Shown here piece after piece: positions 1-9,082 of a DNA stretch of 64,000 nt. How positions within the stretch are numbered: position 1 is the stretch's first letter; each line of letters opens with the position of its first letter. The stretch is from Streptomyces sp. NBC_00390. GTDB taxonomy: Bacteria > Actinomycetota > Actinomycetes > Streptomycetales > Streptomycetaceae. The translations under genes and the position numbers were made by a program. Location: positions 3,534,001 through 3,598,000 of the forward strand of contig NZ_CP107945.1 of NCBI RefSeq assembly GCF_036057275.1, given 5' to 3'. Under the pieces are notes generated by a model. That model was not told the origin of the DNA. It saw only the letters and a list, made by a program, of their open reading frames with translations, and searched no databases.

Positions 1-26
1 GCGGTCACGGCGAGTGGGCGACTTGA

Positions 27-581
27 CCAGACAGACGGTGGCAGACTGACGGCACATCAAGGCTCCGGTGGGGCTGGGCGACTTGCAAAGTCACCCGCTC
101 CAACCGGAGCCTCGCGCACCAATCCCGGCACCTGAAGGCTCGGGCGCCGAAGGATTCGCGGCCCGTCCCGATCCCGCCGCACTTCGTGGCTGTGCTGCGG
201 CAGCACCTCGAGCTGCACGGCACGGCTCCGGACGGTCTCCTGTTCCGCACGGCTCGTGGAGGGCTCCTCCAGGAGTCCGGGTACGGCGATGTCTGGGCGA
301 AGGCGCGGGCAGCGGTTCTCACGGAGGTGGAAAGCGCCTCGCTCCTCGCTCGAAGGCCGTATGACCTCCGTCATGCGGGGGTGTCGTTCTGGCTCAGCTC
401 GGGCGTGGACCCCATGGAGTGCGCTCGGCGTGCCGGCCACACGATCGCTGTTCTCTTCCGCGTCTATGCGAAGGTCCTCGCACATACCCAGGAGCGCGCG
501 AACCGCAGGATCGACGAAGCACTCAGGGAGTGGCACACACCCGAGCCCTCCCCCGGGGGACACCTGGGGGACACGGGCTGA
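27..581 (+). pseudogene. decayed tyrosine integrase (C-terminal remnant)
   Basis: The open frame from 27 to 581 encodes the C-terminal half of an actinomycete tyrosine recombinase. Visible are a KARAPKDSRPVPIPP segment, then RRPYDLRHAGVSFW holding the H-x-x-R box (here R..LRHAG), AGHT for the second conserved histidine, and VYAKVL with the likely catalytic tyrosine. The N-terminal domain and the first catalytic arginine are absent: a TGA at 24-26 closes the frame just upstream, and LRWG is followed by sequence that does not continue the fold well. An 11-bp direct repeat (15-25 and 75-85) marks the damaged end. It ends 135 bp from the 3' end of tRNA-Tyr, the usual place for an integrase of an element inserted in a tRNA gene. 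The original 5' end may lie outside the window. Confidence 0.8.
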
Positions 582-664
582 TCAGAGGCGGTACATAGCC
601 GGATCGAGGTGAGACAAACCGCCACTTTCCTCCCATCGGCCTCCTGAGCGTGCCAGCCAACGCA

Positions 665-708
665 GAACCCCCCTCGAAGCTGCGTTTCCGCAGTTCAGAG
701 GGGGGTTC
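665..708. terminator. hairpin between integrase remnant and tRNA-Tyr
   Basis: A perfect 11-bp inverted repeat (665-675 and 698-708) encloses a smaller stem (680-684 with 689-693). It lies just past the 3' end of tRNA-Tyr and after the integrase remnant, so it can end transcription from both sides. Confidence 0.75.
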
Positions 709-716
709 CTCAAGCG

Positions 717-798
717 TGGCGGCGCCAGGATTCGAACCTGGGTAGGCTAAGCCGACGGATTTACAGTCCGCTCCCATTGGCCACTCGGGCACACCGCC
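717..798 (-). tRNA. tRNA-Tyr (anticodon GTA)
   Basis: Read on the minus strand, GGCGGTG at the 5' end pairs with CGCCGCC at the 3' end (one G-U), followed by discriminator A at 717. The anticodon stem-loop contains CTGTAAA, giving anticodon GTA for tyrosine. A long variable arm follows, as expected for tRNA-Tyr, and the T-arm is GGTTCGAATCC. CCA is not encoded. SLP1 integrates into a tRNA-Tyr gene (established knowledge), and an integrase remnant sits at the 3' side here. Confidence 0.97.
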
Positions 799-991
799 AT
801 GGGATGTTGCCGGAAGCGGATCCGCTGTGGGCGGTGCTCCGTGGCAACGACGTAAACGATACCTGATGCCCGGGGGTGCTCCGCCACCGGATTGATCAGC
901 ACTTTGGGCGGGCGGGGATGGCTAGGCTTGGCCGAGCGGTCCGGTCAGACCGGCCGCGCCTTCACGCACCCGATACAAGGAGCCACAGGAC

Positions 992-1480
992 ATGGCCGAC
1001 TCCAGTTTCGACATCGTCTCGAAGGTCGAGCGGCAGGAGGTCGACAACGCCCTCAACCAGGCCGCGAAGGAGATCTCGCAGCGCTACGACTTCAAGAACG
1101 TCGGGGCGTCGATCGCCTGGTCCGGCGAGAAGATCCTGATGCAGGCGAACTCCGAGGACCGCGTCAACGCGATCCTGGACGTCTTCCAGACGAAGCTGGT
1201 CAAGCGCGGGATCTCGCTGAAGTCTCTGGACGCGGGAGAGCCGCAGCTCTCAGGCAAGGAGTACAAGATCTTCGCCTCGATCGAGGAGGGCATCTCGCAG
1301 GAGAACGCCAAGAAGGTGGCGAAGATCATCCGCGACGAGGGCCCCAAGGGCGTCAAGGCGCAGGTCCAGGGCGACGAGCTGCGGGTCAGCTCGAAGAGCC
1401 GGGACGACCTGCAGGCCGTGCAGGCGCTGCTGAAGGGGCAGGACTTCGACTTCGCCCTGCAGTTCGTGAACTACCGCTGA
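992..1480 (+). CDS. YajQ family nucleotide-binding protein
   Basis: The 162-residue product starts [12 protein letters not shown] and is full length for the YajQ/UPF0234 (DUF520) family, a two-domain ferredoxin-like fold that binds nucleotides, in some bacteria cyclic di-GMP. Conserved blocks include the N-terminal [20 protein letters not shown]-type segment, [10 protein letters not shown] and the C-terminal LQFVNYR ending. AAGGAG lies about ten bases before the ATG. It is a stand-alone gene closed by a strong hairpin. The family call is firm; the ligand in this organism is not known from sequence. Confidence 0.93.
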   Translation: MADSSFDIVSKVERQEVDNALNQAAKEISQRYDFKNVGASIAWSGEKILMQANSEDRVNAILDVFQTKLVKRGISLKSLDAGEPQLSGKEYKIFASIEEGISQENAKKVAKIIRDEGPKGVKAQVQGDELRVSSKSRDDLQAVQALLKGQDFDFALQFVNYR

Positions 1481-1505
1481 TCTCGGCGGGCGCGCCGGGG
1501 CGGCC

Positions 1506-1536
1506 GGGGGCGGAGCGGATCGATCGCTCCGCCCCC
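1506..1536 (+). terminator. terminator hairpin after yajQ
   Basis: Perfect 12-bp GC-rich inverted repeat (1506-1517 and 1525-1536) with a 7-base loop, 25 bp after the yajQ stop codon. No U-tract, as is common in Streptomyces. Confidence 0.75.
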
Positions 1537-1670
1537 GCCCTGTTGGACGTCATGTCGGAAATCCGCCAGCTTACGTCGGCCGGTCGCCGCAGACTCGGAC
1601 ACGTAGGAAGACGGAGAAGACGTACAGGACGTCAGGACACACGGAGCACCCCAAGGAGGGGAACGGAGCC

Positions 1671-2177
1671 ATGACCACTGTGTACGCGGTCGTCGACAGC
1701 CCGCTGGGCGCACTGCTGCTGGTGGGCGAGAATTCCGCCACCGCGAACGGCGGTACCGCGCTCGCCTCGCTCTCCGTGCCCGGGCAGAAGGGCGGGGTCG
1801 CCGTCCAAGGCGGCTGGCGCGACGATCCGGCGGCCTTCACGGAGATCGGCAGGCAGCTGACGGCGTACTTCGAAGGGCGGCTGACCCTGTTCGACATCGA
1901 GTACGTCGACGGCGGAACCCCGTTCCAGCGGCGAGTGTGGCAGGCACTGGAAGAGATTCCGTACGGGCAGACGACGACCTACGGGAAGATCGCCGAACGC
2001 GTCGGCACGCCGGGGGCCGGCGTCCGGGCCGTGGGGACCGCGATCGGCCGCAATCCGCTCCTGGTCGTCCGGCCGTGCCATCGCGTGATCGGTGCGGACG
2101 GTGCGCTGCGCGGATACGCGGGAGGGCTGGAGCGCAAGGAACGGCTCCTGGAGCTCGAGGGCACGCAGGCCTCGTGA
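1671..2177 (+). CDS. ogt: methylated-DNA--protein-cysteine S-methyltransferase
   Basis: The 168-residue product is a suicide methyltransferase that moves the methyl group from O6-methylguanine in DNA onto its own cysteine. The active-site block RPCHRVIGADG (PCHRV, cysteine acceptor) is intact and preceded by the helix-turn-helix region PYGQTTTYGKIAERVG with VGTAIGRNPL. Length fits the Ogt type without an Ada regulatory domain. AAGGAGG lies upstream of the ATG. The stop codon is 7 bases from the start of the alkB-like gene, so the two direct-repair genes form an operon. Confidence 0.95.
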   Translation: MTTVYAVVDSPLGALLLVGENSATANGGTALASLSVPGQKGGVAVQGGWRDDPAAFTEIGRQLTAYFEGRLTLFDIEYVDGGTPFQRRVWQALEEIPYGQTTTYGKIAERVGTPGAGVRAVGTAIGRNPLLVVRPCHRVIGADGALRGYAGGLERKERLLELEGTQAS

Positions 2178-2184
2178 CCCGGTC

Positions 2185-2841
2185 ATGAGCGGGGCTCTGT
2201 TTCCCAGGGAGCGCGTGGTCGTCGTACCGGGCGCCGTGCATGTGCCCGGCTGGCTGCCGGTCGAGCGCCGGCGGGAGCTCGTCAAGGCATGCCGGGCCTG
2301 GGCGCGGGGGCCCGTACCGATCCGCCGCACGGTGCTGCCGGGCGGCGGCGTGATGTCCGTGCAGACGGTGTGCGTCGGCTGGCACTGGCGGCCGTACCGG
2401 TACTCCCGCACGGCGGACGATGTGAACGGCGCGCGGGTGGCCGCATTCCCGGACTGGCTGGTGGAGTTGGGGCGGGAAGCGCTGGTCGCGGCATACGGGG
2501 AGGAGCAGGGCCGTCAGGAGTACACCCCCGACACCGCGCTGATCAACTTCTACGACGGCGCGGCGCGGATGGGGATGCATCAGGACAAGGAGGAGCGGTC
2601 TGCTGCGCCCGTGGTGTCGCTGAGCATCGGCGACAGCTGCGTCTTCCGGTTCGGGAACACCGAGACGCGGGGACGGCCGTACACGGAGGTGGAGCTGGCG
2701 TCCGGGGACCTGTTCGTCTTCGGCGGGCCCGCCCGTTTCGCCTTTCACGGCGTGCCCAAGGTGGTGCCGGGGACGGCCGATCCCGATGCGGGGATGAGCA
2801 GCGGGCGGCTGAACATCACCCTGCGGGAGACCGGACTGTAG
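2185..2841 (+). CDS. alkB: AlkB-type alpha-ketoglutarate-dependent DNA dioxygenase
   Basis: The 218-residue protein matches AlkB, which uses Fe(II), oxygen and 2-oxoglutarate to remove N-alkyl lesions such as 1-methyladenine and 3-methylcytosine from DNA. INFYDGAARMGMHQDKEE supplies the H-x-D iron ligands, a later FHGVPK holds the distal histidine, and the closing RLNITLRETGL carries the arginines that hold 2-oxoglutarate. The ATG at 2185 is chosen because it follows the ogt stop by 7 bases and fits the usual family N-terminus; the longer open frame would overlap ogt. It completes an alkylation-repair pair with ogt. Confidence 0.94.
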   Translation: MSGALFPRERVVVVPGAVHVPGWLPVERRRELVKACRAWARGPVPIRRTVLPGGGVMSVQTVCVGWHWRPYRYSRTADDVNGARVAAFPDWLVELGREALVAAYGEEQGRQEYTPDTALINFYDGAARMGMHQDKEERSAAPVVSLSIGDSCVFRFGNTETRGRPYTEVELASGDLFVFGGPARFAFHGVPKVVPGTADPDAGMSSGRLNITLRETGL

Positions 2842-2861
2842 GTCCCGGCACCGTGCCTGGC

Positions 2862-3131
2862 TCAGCGCGAGCGCGAGTGTCCGAACAGAAGCCGGTACGC
2901 GATCAGCAGCACGAGTGAGCCACCGATGGCCGCGGCCCACGTGGCCCCGTCGTAGAAGTCGTTGGTGATCGGCCGGTCCAGCCAGCGCGCTGATATCCAG
3001 CCGCCGACGGACGCGCCGATCACGCCAATGACCGTGGTTCCGATGAGCCCGCCCGGGTCGCGTCCGGGCAGCAGGATCTTGGCTATGGCTCCGGCCACCA
3101 GCCCGAGAACGATCCAACCGATGAAGGTCAT
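2862..3131 (-). CDS. GlsB/YeaQ/YmgE family small membrane protein
   Basis: An 89-residue protein with three predicted membrane helices, starting MTFIGWIVLGLVAGAIAKILLPG and containing the family pattern GRDPGGLIGTTVIGVIGASVGGW. The family (transglycosylase-associated protein, PF04226) occurs widely in stress-linked contexts, but its biochemical role is not settled. It is transcribed alone, convergent with alkB and divergent from the permease gene. Family call is firm, function unknown. Confidence 0.9.
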   Translation of the reverse strand: MTFIGWIVLGLVAGAIAKILLPGRDPGGLIGTTVIGVIGASVGGWISARWLDRPITNDFYDGATWAAAIGGSLVLLIAYRLLFGHSRSR

Positions 3132-3217
3132 GCCGTGAACCTGCCTTTCGAACAGTGTTGTCCTTCAGGACGACGGGCGGGCCGGACGCGGTTGCGGAGA
3201 TCAGTAGGGTGCATCCC

Positions 3218-4453
3218 ATGACGCGGGAGCTGCGGCGATCACTCGGAGTCTTCGACGCGGTCGTGATCGGTCTGGGTTCGATGGTCGGGGCGGGAATCTT
3301 CGTGGCGCTGGGCCCGGCGGCCCGGTCGGCCGGGTCCGGGCTGCTCCTCGGCCTGGCGACGGCCGCGGCCGTCGCGTACTGCAACGCCATGTCGTCGGCC
3401 CGGCTCGCCGCTCTCTACCCGGCGTCCGGGGGCACGTATGTGTACGGCCGAGAGCGACTGGGCCCGTTCTGGGGCTACTTGGCCGGCTGGGCGTTCATCG
3501 TCGGCAAGACCGCGTCGTGCGCCGCGATGGCCCTGACGGTCGGGGCGTACGCATGGCCGGAACAGGCACACGTGGTCGCGGTCGCAGCGGTGGTCGCGCT
3601 GACTGCCGTGAACTACGGAGGAGTCCAGAAGTCGGCGTGGCTGACGCGGGCGATCGTGGCGGTGGTACTGGCGGTTCTGGCGGCGGTCGTGGTGGTCTCA
3701 CTCGGGTCGGATGCCGCCGACGCGGGACGGCTCGCGCCGGGCGGAGACGTCTCGGTGGGTGGGGTGCTCCAGGCGTCGGGGCTGTTGTTCTTCGCCTTTG
3801 CCGGGTACGCGCGGATCGCCACGCTGGGCGAGGAGGTACGGGACCCGGCCCGTACGATCCCGCGGGCTGTGCCCGTGGCGCTCGGTCTCGCGCTGCTGGT
3901 CTATGCGTGTGTGGCTGTCGCTGTCCTTTCCGTGCTGGGCCCTGTCGAGTTGGGCCGCGCGACGGCACCGCTCGCCGATGCCGCCCGGGCTGCGGGCGCG
4001 TCCTGGCTGGTGCCGGTGGTGCGGGCCGGCGCCGCGGTCGCGGCGCTCGGTTCTTTGCTCGCGCTGATTCTCGGCGTCTCCCGCACGACGCTGGCGATGG
4101 CCCGGGACGGCCATCTGCCGGGTGCACTGGCCGCCGTGCATCCGCGGTTCCAGGTGCCGCACCGCGCCGAACTGGCTGTGGGAGCCGTCGTCGCGGTGGT
4201 GGCGGCGACGGCGGACGTACGCGGGGCGATCGGCTTCTCGTCGTTCGGAGTGCTGTTGTACTACGCCATTGCCAACGTCTCGGCCTGGACGCTGAGTTCC
4301 CGCCGCGTGCGAGTGGTTGCCGGCTGCGGGCTGGTGGGCTGCCTGGTGCTGGCCTTCGCGCTGCCGCCGTCCTCGGTGGTGGCGGGAGCGGGGGTGATCG
4401 CGGGGGGCGCCGCACTGTACGCCCTGCGACGGAGAAGAGCTGCTGTCGGCTGA
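3218..4453 (+). CDS. APC superfamily amino acid permease
   Basis: A 411-residue integral membrane protein with about eleven to twelve helices. The first helix has the APC signature GLGSMVGAGIFVALGPAA, followed by YPASGGTYVYGRERLGPFWGYLAGW, both typical of cationic or general amino acid permeases. The ATG at 3218 gives MTRELRRSLGVFDAV, the usual family start, so the further 21 codons upstream are not used. Substrate cannot be read from sequence. It stands alone and faces yccF-htpX convergently. Confidence 0.88.
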   Translation: MTRELRRSLGVFDAVVIGLGSMVGAGIFVALGPAARSAGSGLLLGLATAAAVAYCNAMSSARLAALYPASGGTYVYGRERLGPFWGYLAGWAFIVGKTASCAAMALTVGAYAWPEQAHVVAVAAVVALTAVNYGGVQKSAWLTRAIVAVVLAVLAAVVVVSLGSDAADAGRLAPGGDVSVGGVLQASGLLFFAFAGYARIATLGEEVRDPARTIPRAVPVALGLALLVYACVAVAVLSVLGPVELGRATAPLADAARAAGASWLVPVVRAGAAVAALGSLLALILGVSRTTLAMARDGHLPGALAAVHPRFQVPHRAELAVGAVVAVVAATADVRGAIGFSSFGVLLYYAIANVSAWTLSSRRVRVVAGCGLVGCLVLAFALPPSSVVAGAGVIAGGAALYALRRRRAAVG

Positions 4454-4521
4454 CGCCGTACCGTGCACGGATTCAACAGGGTCACAGCACGTCGGGCGGC
4501 GGCGCCCTCCATGGTCCGGCG

Positions 4522-4908
4522 TCAGGCGAACGGGCGGTCCGTCGGGACGATTTCCCGGCCCAGGGGCATCAACGAGATCGGAATCATCTTGAAGTTGGCG
4601 ACGCCGAACGGGATACCGATGATCGTGATGCACAGCGCGATCCCCGTGACGATGTGGCCCAGCGCGAGCCACCAGCCGGCGAGGACCAGCCACAGCACGT
4701 TGCCCACGCACGAGGGTGCCCCCGCGTCGCGGCGCTCCACAGTGGTGTAGCCGAAGGGCCACAGGGCATAGACACCGATCCGGAACGCGGCCAGGCCGAA
4801 CGGGATGCCGATGATCGTGATGCACAGGATCAGGCCGGCCAGCATGTAGCCGAGGAAGAGCCAGAAGCCGCTCAGGATGAGCCAGATGACGTTCAGAATT
4901 GTCTTCAC
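4522..4908 (-). CDS. YccF domain protein
   Basis: A 128-residue membrane protein with two copies of the YccF (DUF307) half: each has a hydrophobic helix and the signature [11 protein letters not shown], first followed by [15 protein letters not shown] and then by [15 protein letters not shown]. The internal duplication is family-typical. It starts with GTG whose first bases overlap the htpX stop (GTGA), so the two are translationally coupled. Function unknown; linkage suggests a role in membrane quality control, which is inference. Confidence 0.9.
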   Translation of the reverse strand: MKTILNVIWLILSGFWLFLGYMLAGLILCITIIGIPFGLAAFRIGVYALWPFGYTTVERRDAGAPSCVGNVLWLVLAGWWLALGHIVTGIALCITIIGIPFGVANFKMIPISLMPLGREIVPTDRPFA

Positions 4909-5768
4909 GGGCGATGACCTGCCATCTGTTCAAGGCGGGCGATACGTTCCGCCATGGGCGGGTGGGTGGAGAACATCTTGGAGAGACCACGACCCGGTCC
5001 GAACGGGTTGGCGATCATCATATGGCTTGCCGTCTCCAGGCGCGGCTCGGGAGGCAGCGGCAACTGCTTGGTGCCCGCGTCCAACTTGCGCAGCGCGCTC
5101 GCGAGTGCGAGCGGGTCGCCGGTGAGCTGGGCGCCCGAAGCATCGGCCTCGTACTCCCGCGAGCGGCTGACGGCGAGCTGGATCAGGGACGCCGCCAGCG
5201 GGCCCAGAATCATGATCAGCAACATGCCGAGCAGGCCCGGTCCGTCGTCGTCGTCCGAACGGCCGATGGGAATCAGCCAGGCGAAGTTCACCAGGAACAT
5301 GATCACCGAGGCGAGGGCTCCTGCGACCGAGGAGATGAGGATGTCGCGGTTGTAGACATGGCTGAGCTCGTGACCGATGACTCCGCGCAGCTCGCGCTCG
5401 TCCAGGATCCGCATGATGCCCTCGGTGCAGCACACCGCCGCGTTGCGCGGATTGCGGCCGGTGGCGAAGGCGTTGGGCGCCTGGGTCGGCGAGATGTACA
5501 GCCGGGGCATGGGCTGGCGGGCGTCGGTGGAGAGCTCGCGGACGATGCGGTAGAGCGCCGGCGCCTCGAACTCGCTGACGGGACGTGCGCGCATGGCCCG
5601 CAGGGCCAGCTTGTCGCTGTTCCAGTAGGCGTACGCGTTCGTACCGAGTGCCACGACAAGCGCGACGATCAGCCCCGTACGGCCGAAGAAGCTGCCGATG
5701 AGGAGGATGAGTGCGGACAGTCCGCCGAGGAGTACGGCGGTCCTCAGCCCGTTGTGCCGGCGGTGCAC
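4905..5768 (-). CDS. htpX: HtpX-type M48 zinc metalloprotease
   Basis: The 287-residue membrane protease starts with two N-terminal helices ([20 protein letters not shown]), then carries the zinc site [10 protein letters not shown] (H-E-x-x-H) and the downstream zinc ligand in [10 protein letters not shown], followed by the C-terminal [13 protein letters not shown] block. HtpX degrades misfolded membrane proteins. The GTG at 5768 is chosen because GGAGGG stands six bases before it on the minus strand; starts further upstream lack this. It is followed directly by yccF. Confidence 0.93.
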   Translation of the reverse strand: MHRRHNGLRTAVLLGGLSALILLIGSFFGRTGLIVALVVALGTNAYAYWNSDKLALRAMRARPVSEFEAPALYRIVRELSTDARQPMPRLYISPTQAPNAFATGRNPRNAAVCCTEGIMRILDERELRGVIGHELSHVYNRDILISSVAGALASVIMFLVNFAWLIPIGRSDDDDGPGLLGMLLIMILGPLAASLIQLAVSRSREYEADASGAQLTGDPLALASALRKLDAGTKQLPLPPEPRLETASHMMIANPFGPGRGLSKMFSTHPPMAERIARLEQMAGHRP

Positions 5769-5924
5769 GGTACGCCCTCCAAATGGTGCGGCAGGGGAAC
5801 CCTTTGCGTGGTGCTCCACTTTCCAGTGGACCCTTCTGTACTGGTCAACGCCAGGCGAAGGACGCTGGTTCCCTTGCCCGCCCGACCCTGGACTGGGCCG
5901 TTCGGGTGAGCGGGCCGCGAGGAC

Positions 5925-7460
5925 TCAGAACAGGCTGTTCGCCGCGAAACGCAGTACCAGCTGGGGATAGCCGGACAGGACGACACCGGCCGCGGCCGTC
6001 AGGGCGATGGCGACGGTGACCGGGGCGGGCGCACGCCGTCGGGCGGGCGGCTGCGGTTCCGCGTCCTGTTCCGCCCCGGCGGGCTGCGGGGCGCGGAAGA
6101 GGATCGCCGTCCACTTCAGGTAGTAGTACAGAGCGATCACGACATTGACGCCCATGATCACGGCGAGCCAGCCGAGTCCCGCTTCCACCGCCGACGAGAA
6201 GACGGTGACCTTCGCGAACAGACCGATGATGCCTGGCGGCAGACCCGCCAGGCTGAGCAGGAAGAAGCCCATGGCCAGGGCGGTCAGCGGGCGGGTGGCG
6301 TACAGGCCGCGGTAGTCGGCGATCCGGTTCAGCGGGTGTGTACGGGCGACGAGCGCCGCCACCGCGAAGGCGCCCAGGTTCACGACGCCGTACATGAGGG
6401 CGTACGCGACCGTCGCGCCGATCTGGTCGTCGCTGGTGTACGCGGCGGCAGCGATCGGCACCAGGAGGTATCCGGCCTGCCCCACGGAGGACCAGGCCAG
6501 CAGCCGGACCGCGCTCCACTCCCGGGTGGCCGACTGGCGCAGCGCCGCGACATTGCCGGCCGTCATGGTGGCGGCGGCAAGCACGGCCATCGCCGGGCCC
6601 CAGATGTCGGCGTAGGCGGGGAACGCGACGACAGTCACCAGGATGAGGCCGGTGAAGCCGACCGCTTTCCCGACGACGGAGAGATAGCCGGCGATCGGCA
6701 GCGGCGCGCCCACATAGGTGTCCGGCACCCAGAAGTGGAAGGGGACTGCTGCCGTCTTGAACGCGAAGCCTACGAGGGTGAGCACCACGCCCGCCTTGAC
6801 GAGCGTGTCGAGCTGACCGGGTACGTCCTGCAGCTCCGCGGCGATCTGTGTGAGGTGCAACGTGCCCGTCGCGGCGTACACGAAGCTGACGCCGAGCAGC
6901 GTCACGGCGGTCGCGGTGACGGAGGAGAGGAAGAACTTCAGGGCGGCTTCGCTGGAGAGCCGGTCGCCGCGCCGCAGGCCCACCAGCGCGAAGGCGGGCA
7001 GGGAGGCGACTTCGAGCGCGACGACGAGGGTGGCGAGGTCGCGGGAGGCGGGCAGCAGGGCCGCCCCGGCGGCGGACGACAACAGCAGGAACCAGAACTC
7101 TCCTGCCGGAAGCTTCCTGCGGGTGTCGGTGAGGGAGAGCAGGGCGGTCAGCAGCGCTCCGCCGAGCACCAGGAACTGGATGACCAGCGTGAAGTGGTCG
7201 GCGGTGTAGCTGCAGGCATCGGGGGCGGTCGTCAGACAGAACGTCTCCCGGTCGCCCTTGCGCAGGGGTACGAGGGAGACGAGTGCGGCGGCGAGACCGG
7301 CGAGCGCGACGGCGCCCAGCAGCGGTTTGCGCTCCTCGGCGACGAAGAGGTCGGCGACCAGGATCACGAGCGCGACCACCGCGGTGATGGTGGGCGGCGC
7401 GATGGCGAGCCAGTCGACGGACTGGACGAGGCTGGCGACGCTGTCGGCTGCCACGGTCAC
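5925..7460 (-). CDS. nuoN: NADH-quinone oxidoreductase subunit N, second cluster (nuoN2)
   Basis: A 511-residue antiporter-like subunit of complex I with about 14 membrane helices. It has FHFWVPDTYVGAPLPIAGYLS with the family lysine/proline segment and GLPPGIIGLFAK near the end. GTG at 7460 is preferred: GGAGG precedes it and it overlaps the nuoM2 stop (GTGA, 7457-7460). It is the last gene of the partial nuo2 cluster. A 156-bp gap separates it from htpX. Confidence 0.92.
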   Translation of the reverse strand: MTVAADSVASLVQSVDWLAIAPPTITAVVALVILVADLFVAEERKPLLGAVALAGLAAALVSLVPLRKGDRETFCLTTAPDACSYTADHFTLVIQFLVLGGALLTALLSLTDTRRKLPAGEFWFLLLSSAAGAALLPASRDLATLVVALEVASLPAFALVGLRRGDRLSSEAALKFFLSSVTATAVTLLGVSFVYAATGTLHLTQIAAELQDVPGQLDTLVKAGVVLTLVGFAFKTAAVPFHFWVPDTYVGAPLPIAGYLSVVGKAVGFTGLILVTVVAFPAYADIWGPAMAVLAAATMTAGNVAALRQSATREWSAVRLLAWSSVGQAGYLLVPIAAAAYTSDDQIGATVAYALMYGVVNLGAFAVAALVARTHPLNRIADYRGLYATRPLTALAMGFFLLSLAGLPPGIIGLFAKVTVFSSAVEAGLGWLAVIMGVNVVIALYYYLKWTAILFRAPQPAGAEQDAEPQPPARRRAPAPVTVAIALTAAAGVVLSGYPQLVLRFAANSLF

Positions 7461-9079
7461 GACTTGCCTCCTGCGAGGAGCTTCTGCACGGCCGGGTTCG
7501 TGAGGCCGAGGAGAACCGCGGGCCACAGTCCGGCGAGAACGGTGAGTGCCACCAGCGGGCTCCAGGCGGCGAATTCGTAGGCCTGGACATCGGCGACCTT
7601 CGGGGCGGCGGCCGTCCCCTTCTCGTCCGCCGCTTCGATTGCGTGCGCCGCCCGGGCCGCGGGCAGTGCGCCCATGCAGACGCGGCGCACGACGACGAGC
7701 AGATACGCGGCGGTGAGCAGGGTGCCGAAGGCGCCGATCGTCATGAAGGTGAGGAACGCCGGGCGGCTCAGACCCTCGGCAGGGTCGAACGCGCCGAACA
7801 GCGCGAGCATCTCACCCCAGAAGCCGGCGAGACCGGGCAGTCCGAGCGAGGCGACGGCGGCGAATGCGAGCAGGGCGCCCAGGCGCGGGGCGCGGCCGTA
7901 CAGGGCGGCTCCGGTGGCCCCGGCGAGGGTGTCCAGATCGGAGCTGCCGTAACGGTCCTTGACCGCTCCGACCAGGAAGAAAAGCAGGCCGGTGATCAGG
8001 CCGTGGGCGATGTTGGCGAACAGCGCGCCGTTGACGCCGGTCGGGGTCATCGTCGCGATGCCGAGCAGGACGAAGCCCATGTGGCCGACCGAGGAGTACG
8101 CGATCAGACGCTTGAGGTCGCCGCCGGCGCCCTGCTTGGCGAGAGCGAGGCAGGCCAGAGATCCGTAGATGATGCCGACGACGGCGAACGCGGCGAGATA
8201 CGGGGCGAAGATCTGCATGCCGTCGGGTGCGATCGGAATGACGATACGGACGAAACCGTACGTACCCATCTTCAGCAGAACGCCGGCGAGGAGCACCGAG
8301 CCGACCGTCGGTGCGGCGGTGTGGGCGTCGGGCAGCCACGTGTGCAGCGGCCACATCGGGGTCTTGACCGCGAGGCCGATCCCGATCGCCAGAACGGCGA
8401 TGACCTGCACGGATGTGGTCAGATCGCGGCCGTTGTCAGTGGCGAGTGCCACCATGTCGAAGGTGCCGGTCTTCAGCCCGATCAGCAGCAGGCCGAGCAG
8501 CATGACGACCGAGCCGAGCAGTGTGTAGAGGATGAACTTCCAGGCGGCGGGCTGCCTCTCCTCGCCGCCCCAGCGGGCGATGAGGAAGTACATCGGGATG
8601 AGCACCACCTCGAAGGCCAGGAAGAACAGCAGCAGATCGAGGACGGCGAAGGTCGCGAGGGTGCCGGACTCCAGGACGAGCAGCAGAGCGACGAATGCCT
8701 TCGGGGACGGGCCGGAGGGCATCTTGAAGTAGCTGTAGAGCGCGCAGAGGAAGGTCAGCAACGCCGTCAGGACCACAAGAGGGAGCGAAATGCCGTCGAC
8801 ACCGAAGTGGATGCGCACATCGAGTGCGGGGATCCAGCTGATGTCGGTCGTGGCCTGCATCTTCGACGGGCTGTCATGGTCGAAGCCGAGGGCCAGCACG
8901 ACCGCGGCGACCAGAATCGCGCCGGTGACCGTCACGCCGTGGCGCAGCACGGCCTGCTCGGGGCTGCTGCCGCGCAGCCCGGGCGGGGCGGGCAGCAGTG
9001 CGGCGGCGGCGCCGATGAGCGGGCCGACGACGATGAACGCGAGAAGGAACTGCATCACGGACTCGCTGATATCGATCAC
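7457..9079 (-). CDS. nuoM: NADH-quinone oxidoreductase subunit M, second cluster (nuoM2)
   Basis: A 540-residue antiporter-like proton-pumping subunit. Key blocks are FEVVLIPMYFLIARWGG (helix with the conserved glutamate) and [19 protein letters not shown] with the conserved lysine, then KRLIAYSSVGHMGFVLLG. These charged residues form the proton path. The start is GTG, three bases after the nuoL2 stop; an internal ATG at MQFLLAF is possible. Length is normal for NuoM. Confidence 0.93.
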   Translation of the reverse strand: MIDISESVMQFLLAFIVVGPLIGAAAALLPAPPGLRGSSPEQAVLRHGVTVTGAILVAAVVLALGFDHDSPSKMQATTDISWIPALDVRIHFGVDGISLPLVVLTALLTFLCALYSYFKMPSGPSPKAFVALLLVLESGTLATFAVLDLLLFFLAFEVVLIPMYFLIARWGGEERQPAAWKFILYTLLGSVVMLLGLLLIGLKTGTFDMVALATDNGRDLTTSVQVIAVLAIGIGLAVKTPMWPLHTWLPDAHTAAPTVGSVLLAGVLLKMGTYGFVRIVIPIAPDGMQIFAPYLAAFAVVGIIYGSLACLALAKQGAGGDLKRLIAYSSVGHMGFVLLGIATMTPTGVNGALFANIAHGLITGLLFFLVGAVKDRYGSSDLDTLAGATGAALYGRAPRLGALLAFAAVASLGLPGLAGFWGEMLALFGAFDPAEGLSRPAFLTFMTIGAFGTLLTAAYLLVVVRRVCMGALPAARAAHAIEAADEKGTAAAPKVADVQAYEFAAWSPLVALTVLAGLWPAVLLGLTNPAVQKLLAGGKS

Positions 9080-9082
9080 GGC

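Noticed and set aside
60-100. Programmed frameshift in the integrase
   Set aside because: The N-terminal half is missing as well and there is no slippery site, so simple decay explains it better.
5815-5830. Palindrome TCCACT-TTCC-AGTGGA between htpX and nuoN2 as a terminator
   Set aside because: Only six base pairs and no U-tract; too weak to call.
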